Positions 35,811-45,591 of a stretch of DNA of 64,000 nt are shown here, in pieces (the stretch's first letter is position 1; every line of letters starts with the position of its first letter). The position numbers and the translations under genes were made by a program. Source of the DNA: Risungbinella massiliensis (GTDB taxonomy: Bacteria; Bacillota; Bacilli; Thermoactinomycetales; Thermoactinomycetaceae); assembly GCF_000942395.1 (NCBI RefSeq), contig NZ_LN812103.1, forward strand, positions 749,394 to 813,393, in the 5' to 3' direction. The notes beneath the pieces were generated by a model, which was not told the origin of the DNA, did no database searches, and saw only the letters and a list, made by a program, of their open reading frames with translations.

Positions 35811-36242
35811 ATGTTCATGGGAGAGTTCCACCATTCGGTGGATGAAAAAGGACGGATTATTGTCCCGGCGAAGTTCCGAGAAAGTTTGGGCTCTTCGTTT
35901 GTAATCACCCGTGGCATGGACAAGTGTATCTTCGCATACCCTCGGTCGGAGTGGACACAATTAGAGCAAAGACTCAAAGCACTCCCTTTCACCAAAGCTG
36001 ATGCCAGAGCATTTACTCGTTTCTTTTTCTCTGGTGCTTGTGAAGCAGATCAAGACAAGCAAGGAAGAATTCTCCTCCCACCCAATCTAAGAGAATACGC
36101 ACAGTTGAAAAAAGAAGCGATTGTGATCGGCGTATCGACCCGCGTAGAAATCTGGAGTAAAGATCTTTGGGAAGAATACTATGCAAAATCGGAAGAATCC
36201 TTTAGTGAGATTGCCGAAGGGATTATCGATTTTGACTTATAA
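35811..36242 (+). CDS. mraZ: Transcriptional regulator MraZ
   Basis: A 143-residue protein with two AbrB-like DNA-binding halves: [19 protein letters not shown] and [19 protein letters not shown], each with the DxxGR motif. It is the first dcw gene and binds its own promoter repeats as an oligomer. The start is the ATG at 35811, after GAGGGGAGGG. An in-frame upstream start (35766) would run through the operator and is rejected. Confidence 0.93.
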   Translation: MFMGEFHHSVDEKGRIIVPAKFRESLGSSFVITRGMDKCIFAYPRSEWTQLEQRLKALPFTKADARAFTRFFFSGACEADQDKQGRILLPPNLREYAQLKKEAIVIGVSTRVEIWSKDLWEEYYAKSEESFSEIAEGIIDFDL

Positions 36243-36267
36243 AATTACAGCAGAGGATGGACTAGCA

Positions 36268-37203
36268 TTGTTTCACCACATCACGGTTTTAAGAGAAGAA
36301 GCTGTCGAAAACTTACATATTCGTCCTGATGGGATTTATGTGGATTGTACGTTAGGCGGAGCAGGTCACAGTAGTCTGATTACGGAGTATCTGAGTGAAG
36401 AGGGCATCTTGATTGGTTTGGATCAAGATGACGTTGCACTCCAGGCAGCAGCAGAAAGATTATCCAATGCAAAATGTCAAATTAAACTGGTAAAAACCAA
36501 TTTCCGTCACCTGAGAAGAGCATTAGAGCAGTTGGGCTTGGAGCGAGTGGATGGATTTCTTTTTGATCTAGGGGTATCATCTCCTCAACTAGATGAGGGA
36601 GAACGAGGATTTAGTATCCATCAAGAAGCCGCACTCGATATGCGGATGGATCGGGACCAACCCACCTCCGCTTTTGAAGTAGTAAATGAGTGGTCAGAAG
36701 GTGAGATTCGGCGCATTCTCTATGAATATGGTGAAGAGAAATTTGCCCCAAGAATTGCGAGGAAAATCGTCCAAGAACGTGAAAAAGCGCCTATTCAAAC
36801 GACGATTGAATTGGCTGAATTGGTCAAATCGGCCATCCCAGCAGCGGCCAGACGTACTGGTCCTCACCCAGCACGAAGATCATTTCAAGCAATTCGGATT
36901 GCAGTCAACGATGAGTTAGGAGCTTTTACGGATGCATTGAATGAGGCGACCGACTTGTTAAATCCTGGAGGTAGAATTTCCGTCATCACCTTCCATTCTT
37001 TGGAGGATCGGATCTGTAAAAAATTCTTCCAAGAACAGGCGATTGGTTGTACTTGCCCCAAAGATTTTCCTATCTGTGTTTGTGGGCATGAACCAAATCT
37101 TCGAATCATCACGAGAAAGCCAATTCTCCCATCAGCTGAAGAGGTAGAAAGAAATGCGCGCGCACGCTCTGCCAAACTGCGTGTGGCGGAAAAGAGAAAC
37201 TAA
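36268..37203 (+). CDS. rsmH: 16S rRNA (cytosine1402-N4)-methyltransferase
   Basis: About 312 residues. FHHITVLREEAVENL is the usual N-terminus, YVDCTLGGAGHSSLI the SAM loop, FLFDLGVSSPQLD and ERGFSI the catalytic blocks, and SFQAIRIAVNDEL and VITFHSLEDRI the C-terminal signature. The TTG at 36268, eight nt after AGAGGATGG, gives this standard N-terminus. An upstream in-frame ATG inside mraZ has no support. Confidence 0.93.
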   Translation: MFHHITVLREEAVENLHIRPDGIYVDCTLGGAGHSSLITEYLSEEGILIGLDQDDVALQAAAERLSNAKCQIKLVKTNFRHLRRALEQLGLERVDGFLFDLGVSSPQLDEGERGFSIHQEAALDMRMDRDQPTSAFEVVNEWSEGEIRRILYEYGEEKFAPRIARKIVQEREKAPIQTTIELAELVKSAIPAAARRTGPHPARRSFQAIRIAVNDELGAFTDALNEATDLLNPGGRISVITFHSLEDRICKKFFQEQAIGCTCPKDFPICVCGHEPNLRIITRKPILPSAEEVERNARARSAKLRVAEKRN

Positions 37204-37245
37204 AAGGGTCGAAAGAAGAAGAAGGTAGTGTAGGAGGGATCATCT

Positions 37246-37602
37246 ATGAGAGAGCAGCGAGGAAACGTTGCAGTAGCGATGAAACCGATGGAGCAGGACA
37301 ATTCACAAGTTTCTCCTAAACGAAGGATTCGTCCGCTTTTAAAGGGATTAACAGCGAGGGAGAAATTGCTGTACCTATCCAGCGTTGTCGTTTGCGTGGG
37401 ACTCGCAATTGGGGTTATTTCCCAATATGCAAAAGTGACGGAATTGAGTGTTTCAATTCAAAATACGGAAAATGAGATCCAGCAAATTAAAGAGGTCAAT
37501 CTTCAACTGGAAACGGAAAAAAAGCGTTTAGGTAGCGTAGAGCGCATTCGCCAATTTGCGAAAGAAAACGGGCTTACTTTCATTCCTAATATCGCACCCT
37601 AG
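37246..37602 (+). CDS. ftsL: Cell division protein FtsL
   Basis: A 118-residue bitopic protein. A basic cytoplasmic tail (PKRRIRPLLKG) is followed by one membrane helix (about residues 46-65) and an extracellular coiled coil ending VERIRQFAKENGLTFIPN. It partners DivIB and DivIC in the divisome. GGAGGG precedes the ATG. Position between rsmH and pbpB is standard. Confidence 0.88.
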   Translation: MREQRGNVAVAMKPMEQDNSQVSPKRRIRPLLKGLTAREKLLYLSSVVVCVGLAIGVISQYAKVTELSVSIQNTENEIQQIKEVNLQLETEKKRLGSVERIRQFAKENGLTFIPNIAP

Positions 37603-37635
37603 ACGGACCATTGGCATGGAGGTGTAAAGTCCAAT

Positions 37636-39387
37636 ATGGGTAGCTCCCTTCGAAAAAGCAAAGAGCGTTCCCTTTGGATCGGACTCCTTTTTACAGTGGG
37701 TTTTTGTATGATTCTCTGTCGGCTTTTATACCTTCAGACATTTGAGTCTGACAAATTACTAGCTGAAGCAGAGAAAATCTGGAAAAACCATGATATATTA
37801 ACGGCTAAGCGAGGCACTATCTATGATCGCAATGGACAACCTCTGGTCTGGGAAGAACGGGCCTACTATTTTATGGCTGACCCTAGAAATATTGGGGATG
37901 TGCGAAAAACAGCTGAAACGCTCGCTCCCGTTTTGGAGATTCCAGTAGAAACACTTGTAGAAAAGCTCTCTCAGAAAAAAGAGTCTATTCCCTTAAAAGA
38001 TGCTGGGAAATATAAGTATCCTCGCTCTGTATTTGAAGAGATTTTGAGTCTCAAAGATCAAGGGAAGTTAAAAGGGATTTATGGCTATGAAACCACTCAG
38101 CGCCGATATAATAGTCCAGAAGCTGCGCATGTGTTGGGTTTTCTCAATTCAGAGGGAAATCCAGTAGGTGGAATCGAAAGCTTTTATCAAAAAGAACTAA
38201 AGGGTCAAGATGGAGAAGCAAAATATAAAAAGACAAAAGACGGGGTCATGATTTCGGATGAACCAGAGACATACAAAGCACCAATTCAAGGTCAGGACTT
38301 GGTGTTAACAATAGATGCTGGAATTCAGCATCAAGTAGAGACTACACTGGAAGAAGCGATGAAAAAGTATCAAGCAAAGGGTGGCACTGCGATTGTATCA
38401 GATCCCTATACAGGCGAGATCTTGGCAATGGCGAACAGGCCCACATTTGATCCTAATCAAGTATCCAGCACATATGATCCTGAAAAAAATGGTCGTAATA
38501 TGGCGGTTGAGAGCCAGTTTGAACCAGGATCTACTTTTAAAATTGTGACATTAGCAGCAGCTATCGAAGAAGGTTTATTTCATGCAGATGAAATATTCAA
38601 CTCGGGATCGATCCAAGTAGAAGATCGTATCATCCGAGATTGGAAACGAGACGGATGGGGACCGATTACCTACCGGCGTGGGGTAGAGTTATCGAGTAAC
38701 GTTGCGTTCGTAAAATTAGGTCACCGGTTAGGCGCCGAGCGTCTTATCGAGTATATTGATCGTTTTGGATTTGGTAATATTACTGATCGCTTAGGTCGGC
38801 GAACGGGAATTGATTTACCAGCCGAAAGTAAAGGCTATTTCTTTAATCGAAATTTATATCCTTCTGAGCTTGCCACCGTTTCCTTTGGTCAAGGAATCAG
38901 TGTGACGCCTATTCAGCAAGTGTCTGCTGTCTCTGCAATCGCAAATGGTGGTTACTGGGTCAAACCGCATTTTCTAAAAGAAGTGAAAGATAACGAAAAA
39001 AAGAAAGTTATCTCTACTACTAAGATTGAGAAAAGACAGATCATACGTCCAGAAACGGCGACTCAAGTTCGAGATATTTTGCGCGGAGTAGTGCAAAATG
39101 GAACTGGGATGGATGCCAATCTAACTGGTTATCAAGTCTCAGGGAAGACAGGAACAGCACAAAAACCAAAACCAGAAGGTGGATACTATGAAGATAAATA
39201 TATTGTCTCCTTTATTGGTTTTGCTCCAACCGATAAGCCAAATGTTGTTGTCTATGTAGCACTTGATGAACCAATAATGGATGGAACCGAGGGCTCCATT
39301 TCAGCTGCAGTAGCACGAGATATTCTCAAACAAACATTAGAATATCGAAGAGTTCCTCCCGAAAATCAAACAGCCAATAATAAATGA
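37636..39387 (+). CDS. pbpB: Division transpeptidase PBP2B
   Basis: A 583-residue class B penicillin-binding protein. An N-terminal anchor (LFTVGFCMILCRLLYLQTF) and PBP dimer domain lead to a transpeptidase with SxxK in EPGSTFKIVTLAA, SxN in ELSSNVAFVKLG and KTG in SGKTGTAQ. It builds septal peptidoglycan. Bacillus PbpB is about 716 aa with C-terminal PASTA domains. This protein ends about 40 residues after the last transpeptidase block with no PASTA domain. Confidence 0.88.
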   Translation: MGSSLRKSKERSLWIGLLFTVGFCMILCRLLYLQTFESDKLLAEAEKIWKNHDILTAKRGTIYDRNGQPLVWEERAYYFMADPRNIGDVRKTAETLAPVLEIPVETLVEKLSQKKESIPLKDAGKYKYPRSVFEEILSLKDQGKLKGIYGYETTQRRYNSPEAAHVLGFLNSEGNPVGGIESFYQKELKGQDGEAKYKKTKDGVMISDEPETYKAPIQGQDLVLTIDAGIQHQVETTLEEAMKKYQAKGGTAIVSDPYTGEILAMANRPTFDPNQVSSTYDPEKNGRNMAVESQFEPGSTFKIVTLAAAIEEGLFHADEIFNSGSIQVEDRIIRDWKRDGWGPITYRRGVELSSNVAFVKLGHRLGAERLIEYIDRFGFGNITDRLGRRTGIDLPAESKGYFFNRNLYPSELATVSFGQGISVTPIQQVSAVSAIANGGYWVKPHFLKEVKDNEKKKVISTTKIEKRQIIRPETATQVRDILRGVVQNGTGMDANLTGYQVSGKTGTAQKPKPEGGYYEDKYIVSFIGFAPTDKPNVVVYVALDEPIMDGTEGSISAAVARDILKQTLEYRRVPPENQTANNK

Positions 39388-39390
39388 AGA

Positions 39391-39432
39391 AAAGCTTTTG
39401 GTTCCGTGGTAGCGATCAAAGGCTTTTTTTTA
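39391..39432 (+). terminator. Terminator after pbpB
   Basis: AGCTTTTG pairs with CAAAGGCT around a TTCC...GATC loop, then TTTTTTTT. Confidence 0.75.
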
Positions 39433-39557
39433 TGCACGATTCACTATTTATATAGTGGTTACTAGAGATTTTATTATTGTAATGACCGGGGTCAGATCTT
39501 AAAAGAATACCCAATAAGGATAGTATCCTGTGTTTGAATTTAAAAAAGCTATCTTTA

Positions 39558-39586
39558 TTATAGTAAAAAGTATTTTATCATACTAT
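39558..39586 (+). promoter_or_regulatory. Candidate sigma-E promoter of spoVD
   Basis: TTATAGT (39558-39564), a 14-nt spacer and CATACTAT (39579-39586) resemble the SigE consensus (KMATATT, 14 nt, CATACANT). spoVD is mother-cell specific in Bacillus. Supported by position and pattern only. Confidence 0.45.
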
Positions 39587-39673
39587 TTAAAAAGAGTGAA
39601 AACACTTTGTCATTTTTGGCTGCTTTTCCCCATAGGCTTGTCTAGAACAAGTCTCTTAGAAAGGAAGAGCACC

Positions 39674-41590
39674 ATGCGAACACCTGACACCAAAGTAAAG
39701 AAGCGGTTGTTCTTGATCCTGTTGGTTGCGTCGTTCGTTTTTCTCACCTTGATTGGGAGACTCTCCTTTGTACAGCTCGTACAAGGAAAGTGGTTGATGG
39801 AGAAAGCGGAGGACTTAGGGAGTAGAGATATTCCGTTTGAACCAAGACGAGGAAAGATCTTGGATCGTAATGGACAAGATCTAACCTACAATATTAGTAC
39901 CCCTTCTGTTATGGCGATTCCCGCACAGGTGAAAGATCCAGCTAGAACAGCTAAGGAATTAGCTAATATTTTAGGAGCTCCTGAAAAGAAGATCTATGAC
40001 CAAATTACGAAGCGTGCCTTGAACGTGTATCTAAAGCCAGAAGGAAAAAAGATTTCGGAAGAGAAGGCAAAGTTGATCCAAGGATTGCGTCTACCTGGAA
40101 TTGCGGTCATAGAAGATAGCAAGCGCCATTATCCATATGAGACTCTAGCAGCTCACATCTTAGGTTTTACCGGAATTGATAACCAAGGATTGGCTGGATT
40201 GGAATTGGTTTATGATAAACGTCTCCAAGGGGTAAAAGGGAAAGTCTCCTTTAGTTCAAATGCTCGAGGTGAGAGACTACCAGGTGGTCAAGATTCCTTT
40301 ACACCTCCAAAAGATGGTCTTAATTTACAACTGACGATTGACAGAACTATCCAACAAGTAATTGAGCGTGAGATGGATCAAGCGATGGCACAGTATAAAC
40401 CGGAAAATGTGATTGCTATTGCTATGAGCCCCAAAACAGGAGAGATCTTGGGAATTAGCTCACGACCTAATTTTCGACCAGATCAATATCAAAAGACAGA
40501 TCCAATCGTGTACAATCGAAATTTACCGATTTGGAAAACTTATGAGCCAGGTTCTACATTTAAGATCATCACCTTAGCTGCCGCCTTAGAAGAAAAAAAG
40601 GTGAGTTTAACCGAAGGATTTCATGATCCCGGTTTTGTCGAGGTGGGGGGAGCTAGACTACGCTGTTGGAAAGCAGGCGGTCATGGACACCAGACTTTTT
40701 TAGAAGTGGTGGAGAACTCTTGTAACCCTGGTTTTGTGAATCTGGGAAATCGATTAGGTAAAGAGAAGCTGATGGAGTATATCAAAAAGTTTGGTTTTGG
40801 GCAGAAAACCGGCATTGACCTTAATGGAGAGGCTAAAGGGATTTTATTTCGACCAGAGAGAATGGGACCAGTTGAATTAGCTACTACTGCATTCGGACAA
40901 GGAGTATCTGTCACTCCGATTCAACAAGTAGTAGCAGTGGCTGCAGCGGTGAATGGCGGGAAGCTCTTGGAACCTCACTTGGCAAAAGCGTGGATTGATC
41001 CCAAAACCAACAAGGTAGTAGAAGAGGTTCAACCAGAAGTAAAAGCGCAAGTAATCTCGGAGGAGACATCGAAGATTGTGCGAGAGTCGCTCGAAAGCGT
41101 GGTAGCTAGAGGAACGGGAAGACGAGCGTTTATCGATGGGTATCGTGTAGGTGGAAAGACAGGAACGGCACAGAAAGTAGGTCCAAATGGTACCTATCTT
41201 CAAGGGAACTATATCGTTTCCTTTATTGGATTTGCTCCTGCGGATGATCCAGAGATCGTCGTTTACGTAGCAGTCGACCACCCACAAGGGATTCAATTTG
41301 GGGGTGTAGTAGCAGCACCGATTGTACGGAAAATTCTAGACGACAGCCTCCGACATCTTCAGATTCCAAAAAGAGAAAATCAAATACCTCCCGAGGATGC
41401 TCCGGCCATCCCCAAACTGGTAGAGGTCCCTAATTTGATCGGTGAAGACTTACAAAAAGTGAGAACGAGTCTCTATGATTTCCCGCTAGAAGTAGTAGGA
41501 GAAGGAAAACAAATTTTAGATCAGATGCCAGTATCGGGAACGAGAGTAGAGGAAGGTTCTGCAATTCGAATCTATTTGGGTGACAAATAA
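39674..41590 (+). CDS. spoVD: Stage V sporulation protein D (sporulation-specific PBP)
   Basis: About 638 residues, class B PBP. Anchor FLILLVASFVFLTLIGRL, PBP dimer domain, then SxxK in EPGSTFKIITLAA, SCN in VENSCNPGFVNLG and KTG in GGKTGTAQK. A single C-terminal PASTA domain begins LVEVPNLIGEDLQKV. Length and the single PASTA match SpoVD, which makes cortex peptidoglycan with SpoVE. The start is the ATG at 39674 after AAGGAAGAG. It is isolated by terminators on both sides. Confidence 0.92.
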   Translation: MRTPDTKVKKRLFLILLVASFVFLTLIGRLSFVQLVQGKWLMEKAEDLGSRDIPFEPRRGKILDRNGQDLTYNISTPSVMAIPAQVKDPARTAKELANILGAPEKKIYDQITKRALNVYLKPEGKKISEEKAKLIQGLRLPGIAVIEDSKRHYPYETLAAHILGFTGIDNQGLAGLELVYDKRLQGVKGKVSFSSNARGERLPGGQDSFTPPKDGLNLQLTIDRTIQQVIEREMDQAMAQYKPENVIAIAMSPKTGEILGISSRPNFRPDQYQKTDPIVYNRNLPIWKTYEPGSTFKIITLAAALEEKKVSLTEGFHDPGFVEVGGARLRCWKAGGHGHQTFLEVVENSCNPGFVNLGNRLGKEKLMEYIKKFGFGQKTGIDLNGEAKGILFRPERMGPVELATTAFGQGVSVTPIQQVVAVAAAVNGGKLLEPHLAKAWIDPKTNKVVEEVQPEVKAQVISEETSKIVRESLESVVARGTGRRAFIDGYRVGGKTGTAQKVGPNGTYLQGNYIVSFIGFAPADDPEIVVYVAVDHPQGIQFGGVVAAPIVRKILDDSLRHLQIPKRENQIPPEDAPAIPKLVEVPNLIGEDLQKVRTSLYDFPLEVVGEGKQILDQMPVSGTRVEEGSAIRIYLGDK

Positions 41591-41622
41591 AATAAAGGAG
41601 ATTAAAATAGGTTTGTATAATT

Positions 41623-41650
41623 AATGCCAGGATAAACACCTGGCATTTTG
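41623..41650 (+). terminator. Terminator between spoVD and murE
   Basis: AATGCCAGG / CCTGGCATT, 9-bp stem with an ATAAACA loop, then TTGCTTG. Confidence 0.65.
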
Positions 41651-41689
41651 CTTGTCCAAAGCGGATATATTCTCAAAGGAGGAAACCGC

Positions 41690-43162
41690 ATGAAACTGAG
41701 CGAATGCATCGAATCTCTTCTTTTAAAAGAGGTTTATGGTGAACAAGAGATCGAAATAACAGGGATACAATACGATTCTCGAAAAGTTCGTGCAGGCGAT
41801 CTATTCATCGCCTTACGTGGATTTACGGTAGATGGTCATCAGTATGTAGAGCGTGCAGTGGATCAAGGAGCTGTAGCAGTTTTGGTAGAAGAGGAAGTAG
41901 AAACCAGCGCTACCATAGTAAAAGTACCGGATACTCGTCGTGCGATGGCAGAAGTAGCCAACAAGTTTTACTCATATCCAACTTCGAAGTTACGTGTTAT
42001 TGCAATCACTGGAACGAATGGCAAAACGACCACATCTCATTTGATTCAACATATCTTAGAAGATGCCAATAGACAGACAGGTCTACTTGGTACGATTGGG
42101 ATGAAGATTAAAGGGGATGTCTATCCTGCCAAAAACACGACTCCAGATGTACTGGAGTTGCAACACTGCTTCTACCAGATGATCCAAGAAGGTTGCGAGT
42201 ATGCTACGATTGAAGCTTCTTCGCATGCTCTGGACTTAGGTAGAACACGTGGAGCGCAGATACAGATCGCAGTCTTTACCAATTTGACGCAAGATCATTT
42301 GGACTACCATGCTACTATGGAAGAGTATCGCGCAGCAAAAGGTTTGCTCTTTAGCCAACTTGGGAATTCTCGAGCAGATCATCAACCGGTGGCAGTGTTA
42401 AATGCCGATGATGTTGCTTCTGCATATTTTGCTAAGATTACTCCAGCACAAGTGATTTCGTATGGGATTGATCAAAAAGCAGATGTCAGAGCGCACAATA
42501 TTCAAATTACGCCAAACGGAACAACGTTTGAAGTGACTAGTAGCTTTGGTAATGCAACAATCCAAACTCAGTTAATTGGAAAATTCAATGTCTATAATCT
42601 ACTTGCAGCGATCACAGTAGGGTTAGTAGAGGGACTCTCATTTGAACAGATGATCACATCTATTCACAAGATTACCGGTGTGGATGGGAGATTTGAAACA
42701 GTACCAGGCAGTAAGGATTTCACCGTAGTAGTGGATTATGCCCACACACCAGACAGTTTGGAAAATGTCCTCAAAACCGTGAAAGAATTTGCAAACAATC
42801 GGATTCTCTGTGTGGTAGGCTGTGGAGGAGATCGTGATCGCACGAAACGCCCCTTGATGGCGAAGATTGCGACAGGCATCAGCGATCTCACTATCTTGAC
42901 CTCGGACAACCCACGTACAGAAGATCCCGAGGTAATATTGGATGATATGGAAGCAGGAATAACAGATGCTCCAAAAGATCGCTATCAGCGGGTGTTAGAC
43001 CGTAAAGAGGCGATTGATCAAGCAGTAGAGCTAGCACAGCCAGGTGATGTACTCGTGATTGCCGGAAAAGGGCATGAAACATATCAGGAGATTCACGGAG
43101 TGCGTTACGATTTTGATGATCGGCTCGTAGCCAAATCCGCAATGGAAAGGAAGTCCCGATGA
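41690..43162 (+). CDS. murE: UDP-MurNAc-Ala-Glu: meso-diaminopimelate ligase
   Basis: About 490 residues. ATP loop AITGTNGKTTTSHLIQHI, DVLELQHCF, DQDHLDYH-type metal region (TQDHLDYHATMEEY) and the specificity motif SDNPRTEDP. DNPR marks enzymes adding meso-DAP, so the wall is A1gamma type. The start is the ATG at 41690 after AAAGGAGG; the ORF's earlier in-frame start has no RBS. Confidence 0.94.
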   Translation: MKLSECIESLLLKEVYGEQEIEITGIQYDSRKVRAGDLFIALRGFTVDGHQYVERAVDQGAVAVLVEEEVETSATIVKVPDTRRAMAEVANKFYSYPTSKLRVIAITGTNGKTTTSHLIQHILEDANRQTGLLGTIGMKIKGDVYPAKNTTPDVLELQHCFYQMIQEGCEYATIEASSHALDLGRTRGAQIQIAVFTNLTQDHLDYHATMEEYRAAKGLLFSQLGNSRADHQPVAVLNADDVASAYFAKITPAQVISYGIDQKADVRAHNIQITPNGTTFEVTSSFGNATIQTQLIGKFNVYNLLAAITVGLVEGLSFEQMITSIHKITGVDGRFETVPGSKDFTVVVDYAHTPDSLENVLKTVKEFANNRILCVVGCGGDRDRTKRPLMAKIATGISDLTILTSDNPRTEDPEVILDDMEAGITDAPKDRYQRVLDRKEAIDQAVELAQPGDVLVIAGKGHETYQEIHGVRYDFDDRLVAKSAMERKSR

Positions 43163-44550
43163 AGGCCAGACTTAGTTGGATTCAAGAAGTGACCAAAGCG
43201 GACTTACTCTCTATCGTGCCTTCGGATGAAGCTCTTATCGCTTGGGGAGTAAGTACCGATACGAGAACGTTGCAAGAAAATCAATTATTTGTGCCATTAG
43301 TGGGAGATCAGTTTAACGGACATCATTATTTAGATCGAGCGGTAGCTCAAGGAGCAGTCGCAGCTTTTTGGCAAAAAGATCACCCTGTTCCGGCTGATCT
43401 AAAGGTACCGCTGTTACTGGTAGAGGATACCTTAACAGCATTACAACAGCTAGCACATGCTTATCGAATGACCCTCGATATCCCAATCATTGGTATCACG
43501 GGTAGCAACGGAAAGACAACTACCAAAGATCTAGTGGCTTCCGTGCTTCAGACACGTTTTCGTGTTCATAAGACAAAAGGGAATCTCAACAATCATATTG
43601 GATTACCTCTTACTTTGTTATCGATTGAAGAGGAAACAGAGATAGCAGTGGTAGAAATGGGAATGAGTGGGAAAGGTGAGATTGCACTACTATCTCAGAT
43701 CACAAGACCTACACATGCCATTATTACCAATATAGGGGAGTCTCATATTGAATTTTTGGGAAGCCGAGAAGCAATTGCAGAGGCAAAACTAGAGATCTTG
43801 GAAGGACTCTCCACAAAGGGTATGTTTGTCTACGATGGAGAAGAACCTCTCTTACAAGAGCGAGTAAAATCTATCACGCAACAAAAGATTCCAGTAGGCT
43901 GGAGCAAAGAGCAAGTAGATTCACCTGAAGATATCGAGATGGAAGGCGACACATACACCTTTATCTCTCGCAAGTCTCAGCATCGTTTTACCTTACCGAT
44001 CTTAGGACGTCATAATATCTTGAACGCACTTTATGCTATTGAAATCGGTAGAGCTTTGGGGTTAACAGAAGACGAAATTGCCACAGGGCTTTCTCAAGTA
44101 ACAGTTACTGGGATGCGTTTAGAAAAGGTAACTGGAAAAAATGGAATCACGATTATTAATGATGCATACAACGCAAGTCCTACTTCTATGAAAGCAGCTC
44201 TTCATCTGCTAGTAGAAATAGAACCTGATCGAGAAAAGTGGGCACTACTTGGGGAGATTCGAGAAATTGGAGGAACATGGGAAGAGGAGTATCACCGAGA
44301 TCTTGGTCGTAACGCTGTAGAGCTGGGGATTGATTGTCTTCTAACCGTGGGTGAAAAAGGAAAATGGATTGCAGATGGAGCAAAAGAACGAAATCATGAA
44401 GGAAAGCTTCAAATTCATTCTTTTGTTGATCGGCAAGAAGCATCCAATTGGCTCCTCCAACATAGCAATGAAAACACTGTCTTACTCGTAAAAGCTTCTC
44501 GAGGTGCTCAACTAGATCAAGTCGTAAAAATCATTACTGAAGGAGCGTAG
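43159..44550 (+). CDS. murF: UDP-MurNAc-tripeptide: D-Ala-D-Ala ligase
   Basis: A 463-residue Mur ligase. ATP loop [20 protein letters not shown], central TKGNLNNHIGLPLTLL and AVVEMGMSGKGEI, and the ADP/Arg region INDAYNASPTSMKAAL are all present. It adds D-Ala-D-Ala. The start overlaps the murE stop by 4 nt (ATGA), so it is translationally coupled. Confidence 0.94.
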   Translation: MKARLSWIQEVTKADLLSIVPSDEALIAWGVSTDTRTLQENQLFVPLVGDQFNGHHYLDRAVAQGAVAAFWQKDHPVPADLKVPLLLVEDTLTALQQLAHAYRMTLDIPIIGITGSNGKTTTKDLVASVLQTRFRVHKTKGNLNNHIGLPLTLLSIEEETEIAVVEMGMSGKGEIALLSQITRPTHAIITNIGESHIEFLGSREAIAEAKLEILEGLSTKGMFVYDGEEPLLQERVKSITQQKIPVGWSKEQVDSPEDIEMEGDTYTFISRKSQHRFTLPILGRHNILNALYAIEIGRALGLTEDEIATGLSQVTVTGMRLEKVTGKNGITIINDAYNASPTSMKAALHLLVEIEPDREKWALLGEIREIGGTWEEEYHRDLGRNAVELGIDCLLTVGEKGKWIADGAKERNHEGKLQIHSFVDRQEASNWLLQHSNENTVLLVKASRGAQLDQVVKIITEGA

Positions 44551-44559
44551 GAACGAGCC

Positions 44560-45591
44560 ATGGGTAATATTGATATACGTATTATTTTGATTCCGCTTGC
44601 AGTCGCCTTTGGGATTGGAGTCGTGCTAGGGCCGATGATTATTCCCACCTTACGCAGATTAAAATTTGGTCAAAGTATTCGTGAGGAAGGACCGCAAGCG
44701 CATTTGAAAAAAGCAGGTACACCTACAATGGGTGGAACCTTAATTCTAATATCGATTGTCTTGACCGCTTTACCATTTAGTAGCGCAGTATTGATGACCA
44801 ATACCAATCGTGACCAAGTGATTAACGCGGACTTGTTTTTCCTTTTATTTGCAACGTTAGGTTATGGAATTATCGGTTTCTTAGATGATTACATCAAAGT
44901 AGTGATGAAGAGAAGTCTAGGTTTGACCGCAGCTCAAAAGCTACTCGGTCAGTTGTTTATCGGACTTGTCCTGTTCTGGGTATTGCTCACCGTACGGACA
45001 GCTGAAGGTACAAAATTGGGAGCTATTTTCTCAGTAGATTTACCTTTTACCGATTATGAGTTGACCTTAACGTGGTTGTATCTGCCACTACTTCTTCTGA
45101 TGATGATCGGGGCATCCAACGCAGTAAACTTAACCGACGGTCTAGATGGACTGCTTGCAGGTACAGCAGCGGTAGCATACGGTGCATATGCCATCATCGG
45201 AATGGTACAGAGCAACTATACCGTAGCTATTTTCTCGATCTCCGTGGTAGGTGCGTTGCTTGGTTTTCTCGTCTTTAATGCTCACCCTGCCAAGGTTTTT
45301 ATGGGGGATACAGGTTCCCTTGCACTAGGTGGTGGGATTGCCGCCCTTGCGATTATTACAGAGACAGAGTTCCTCTTGCCGATTATTGGTGGTGTATTCG
45401 TAGTCGAAGCTTTGTCTGTTATGCTTCAGGTCGCCTCCTTCAAAACGAGAGGCAAACGTATTTTCCGAATGAGTCCCTTGCACCATCATTACGAATTAGT
45501 TGGCTGGTCTGAGTGGCGTGTTGTTACGACCTTCTGGTTTGCAGGTTTAGTGCTCGCAGTCATCGGTGTTGTGATCGAGATATGGGCATAA
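44560..45591 (+). CDS. mraY: Phospho-MurNAc-pentapeptide transferase
   Basis: A 343-residue protein with ten membrane helices. [25 protein letters not shown] and the HHHYE motif ([12 protein letters not shown]) are the catalytic markers. It makes lipid I at the membrane. It follows murF by 9 nt, and its last 10 nt overlap murD. Confidence 0.94.
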   Translation: MGNIDIRIILIPLAVAFGIGVVLGPMIIPTLRRLKFGQSIREEGPQAHLKKAGTPTMGGTLILISIVLTALPFSSAVLMTNTNRDQVINADLFFLLFATLGYGIIGFLDDYIKVVMKRSLGLTAAQKLLGQLFIGLVLFWVLLTVRTAEGTKLGAIFSVDLPFTDYELTLTWLYLPLLLLMMIGASNAVNLTDGLDGLLAGTAAVAYGAYAIIGMVQSNYTVAIFSISVVGALLGFLVFNAHPAKVFMGDTGSLALGGGIAALAIITETEFLLPIIGGVFVVEALSVMLQVASFKTRGKRIFRMSPLHHHYELVGWSEWRVVTTFWFAGLVLAVIGVVIEIWA

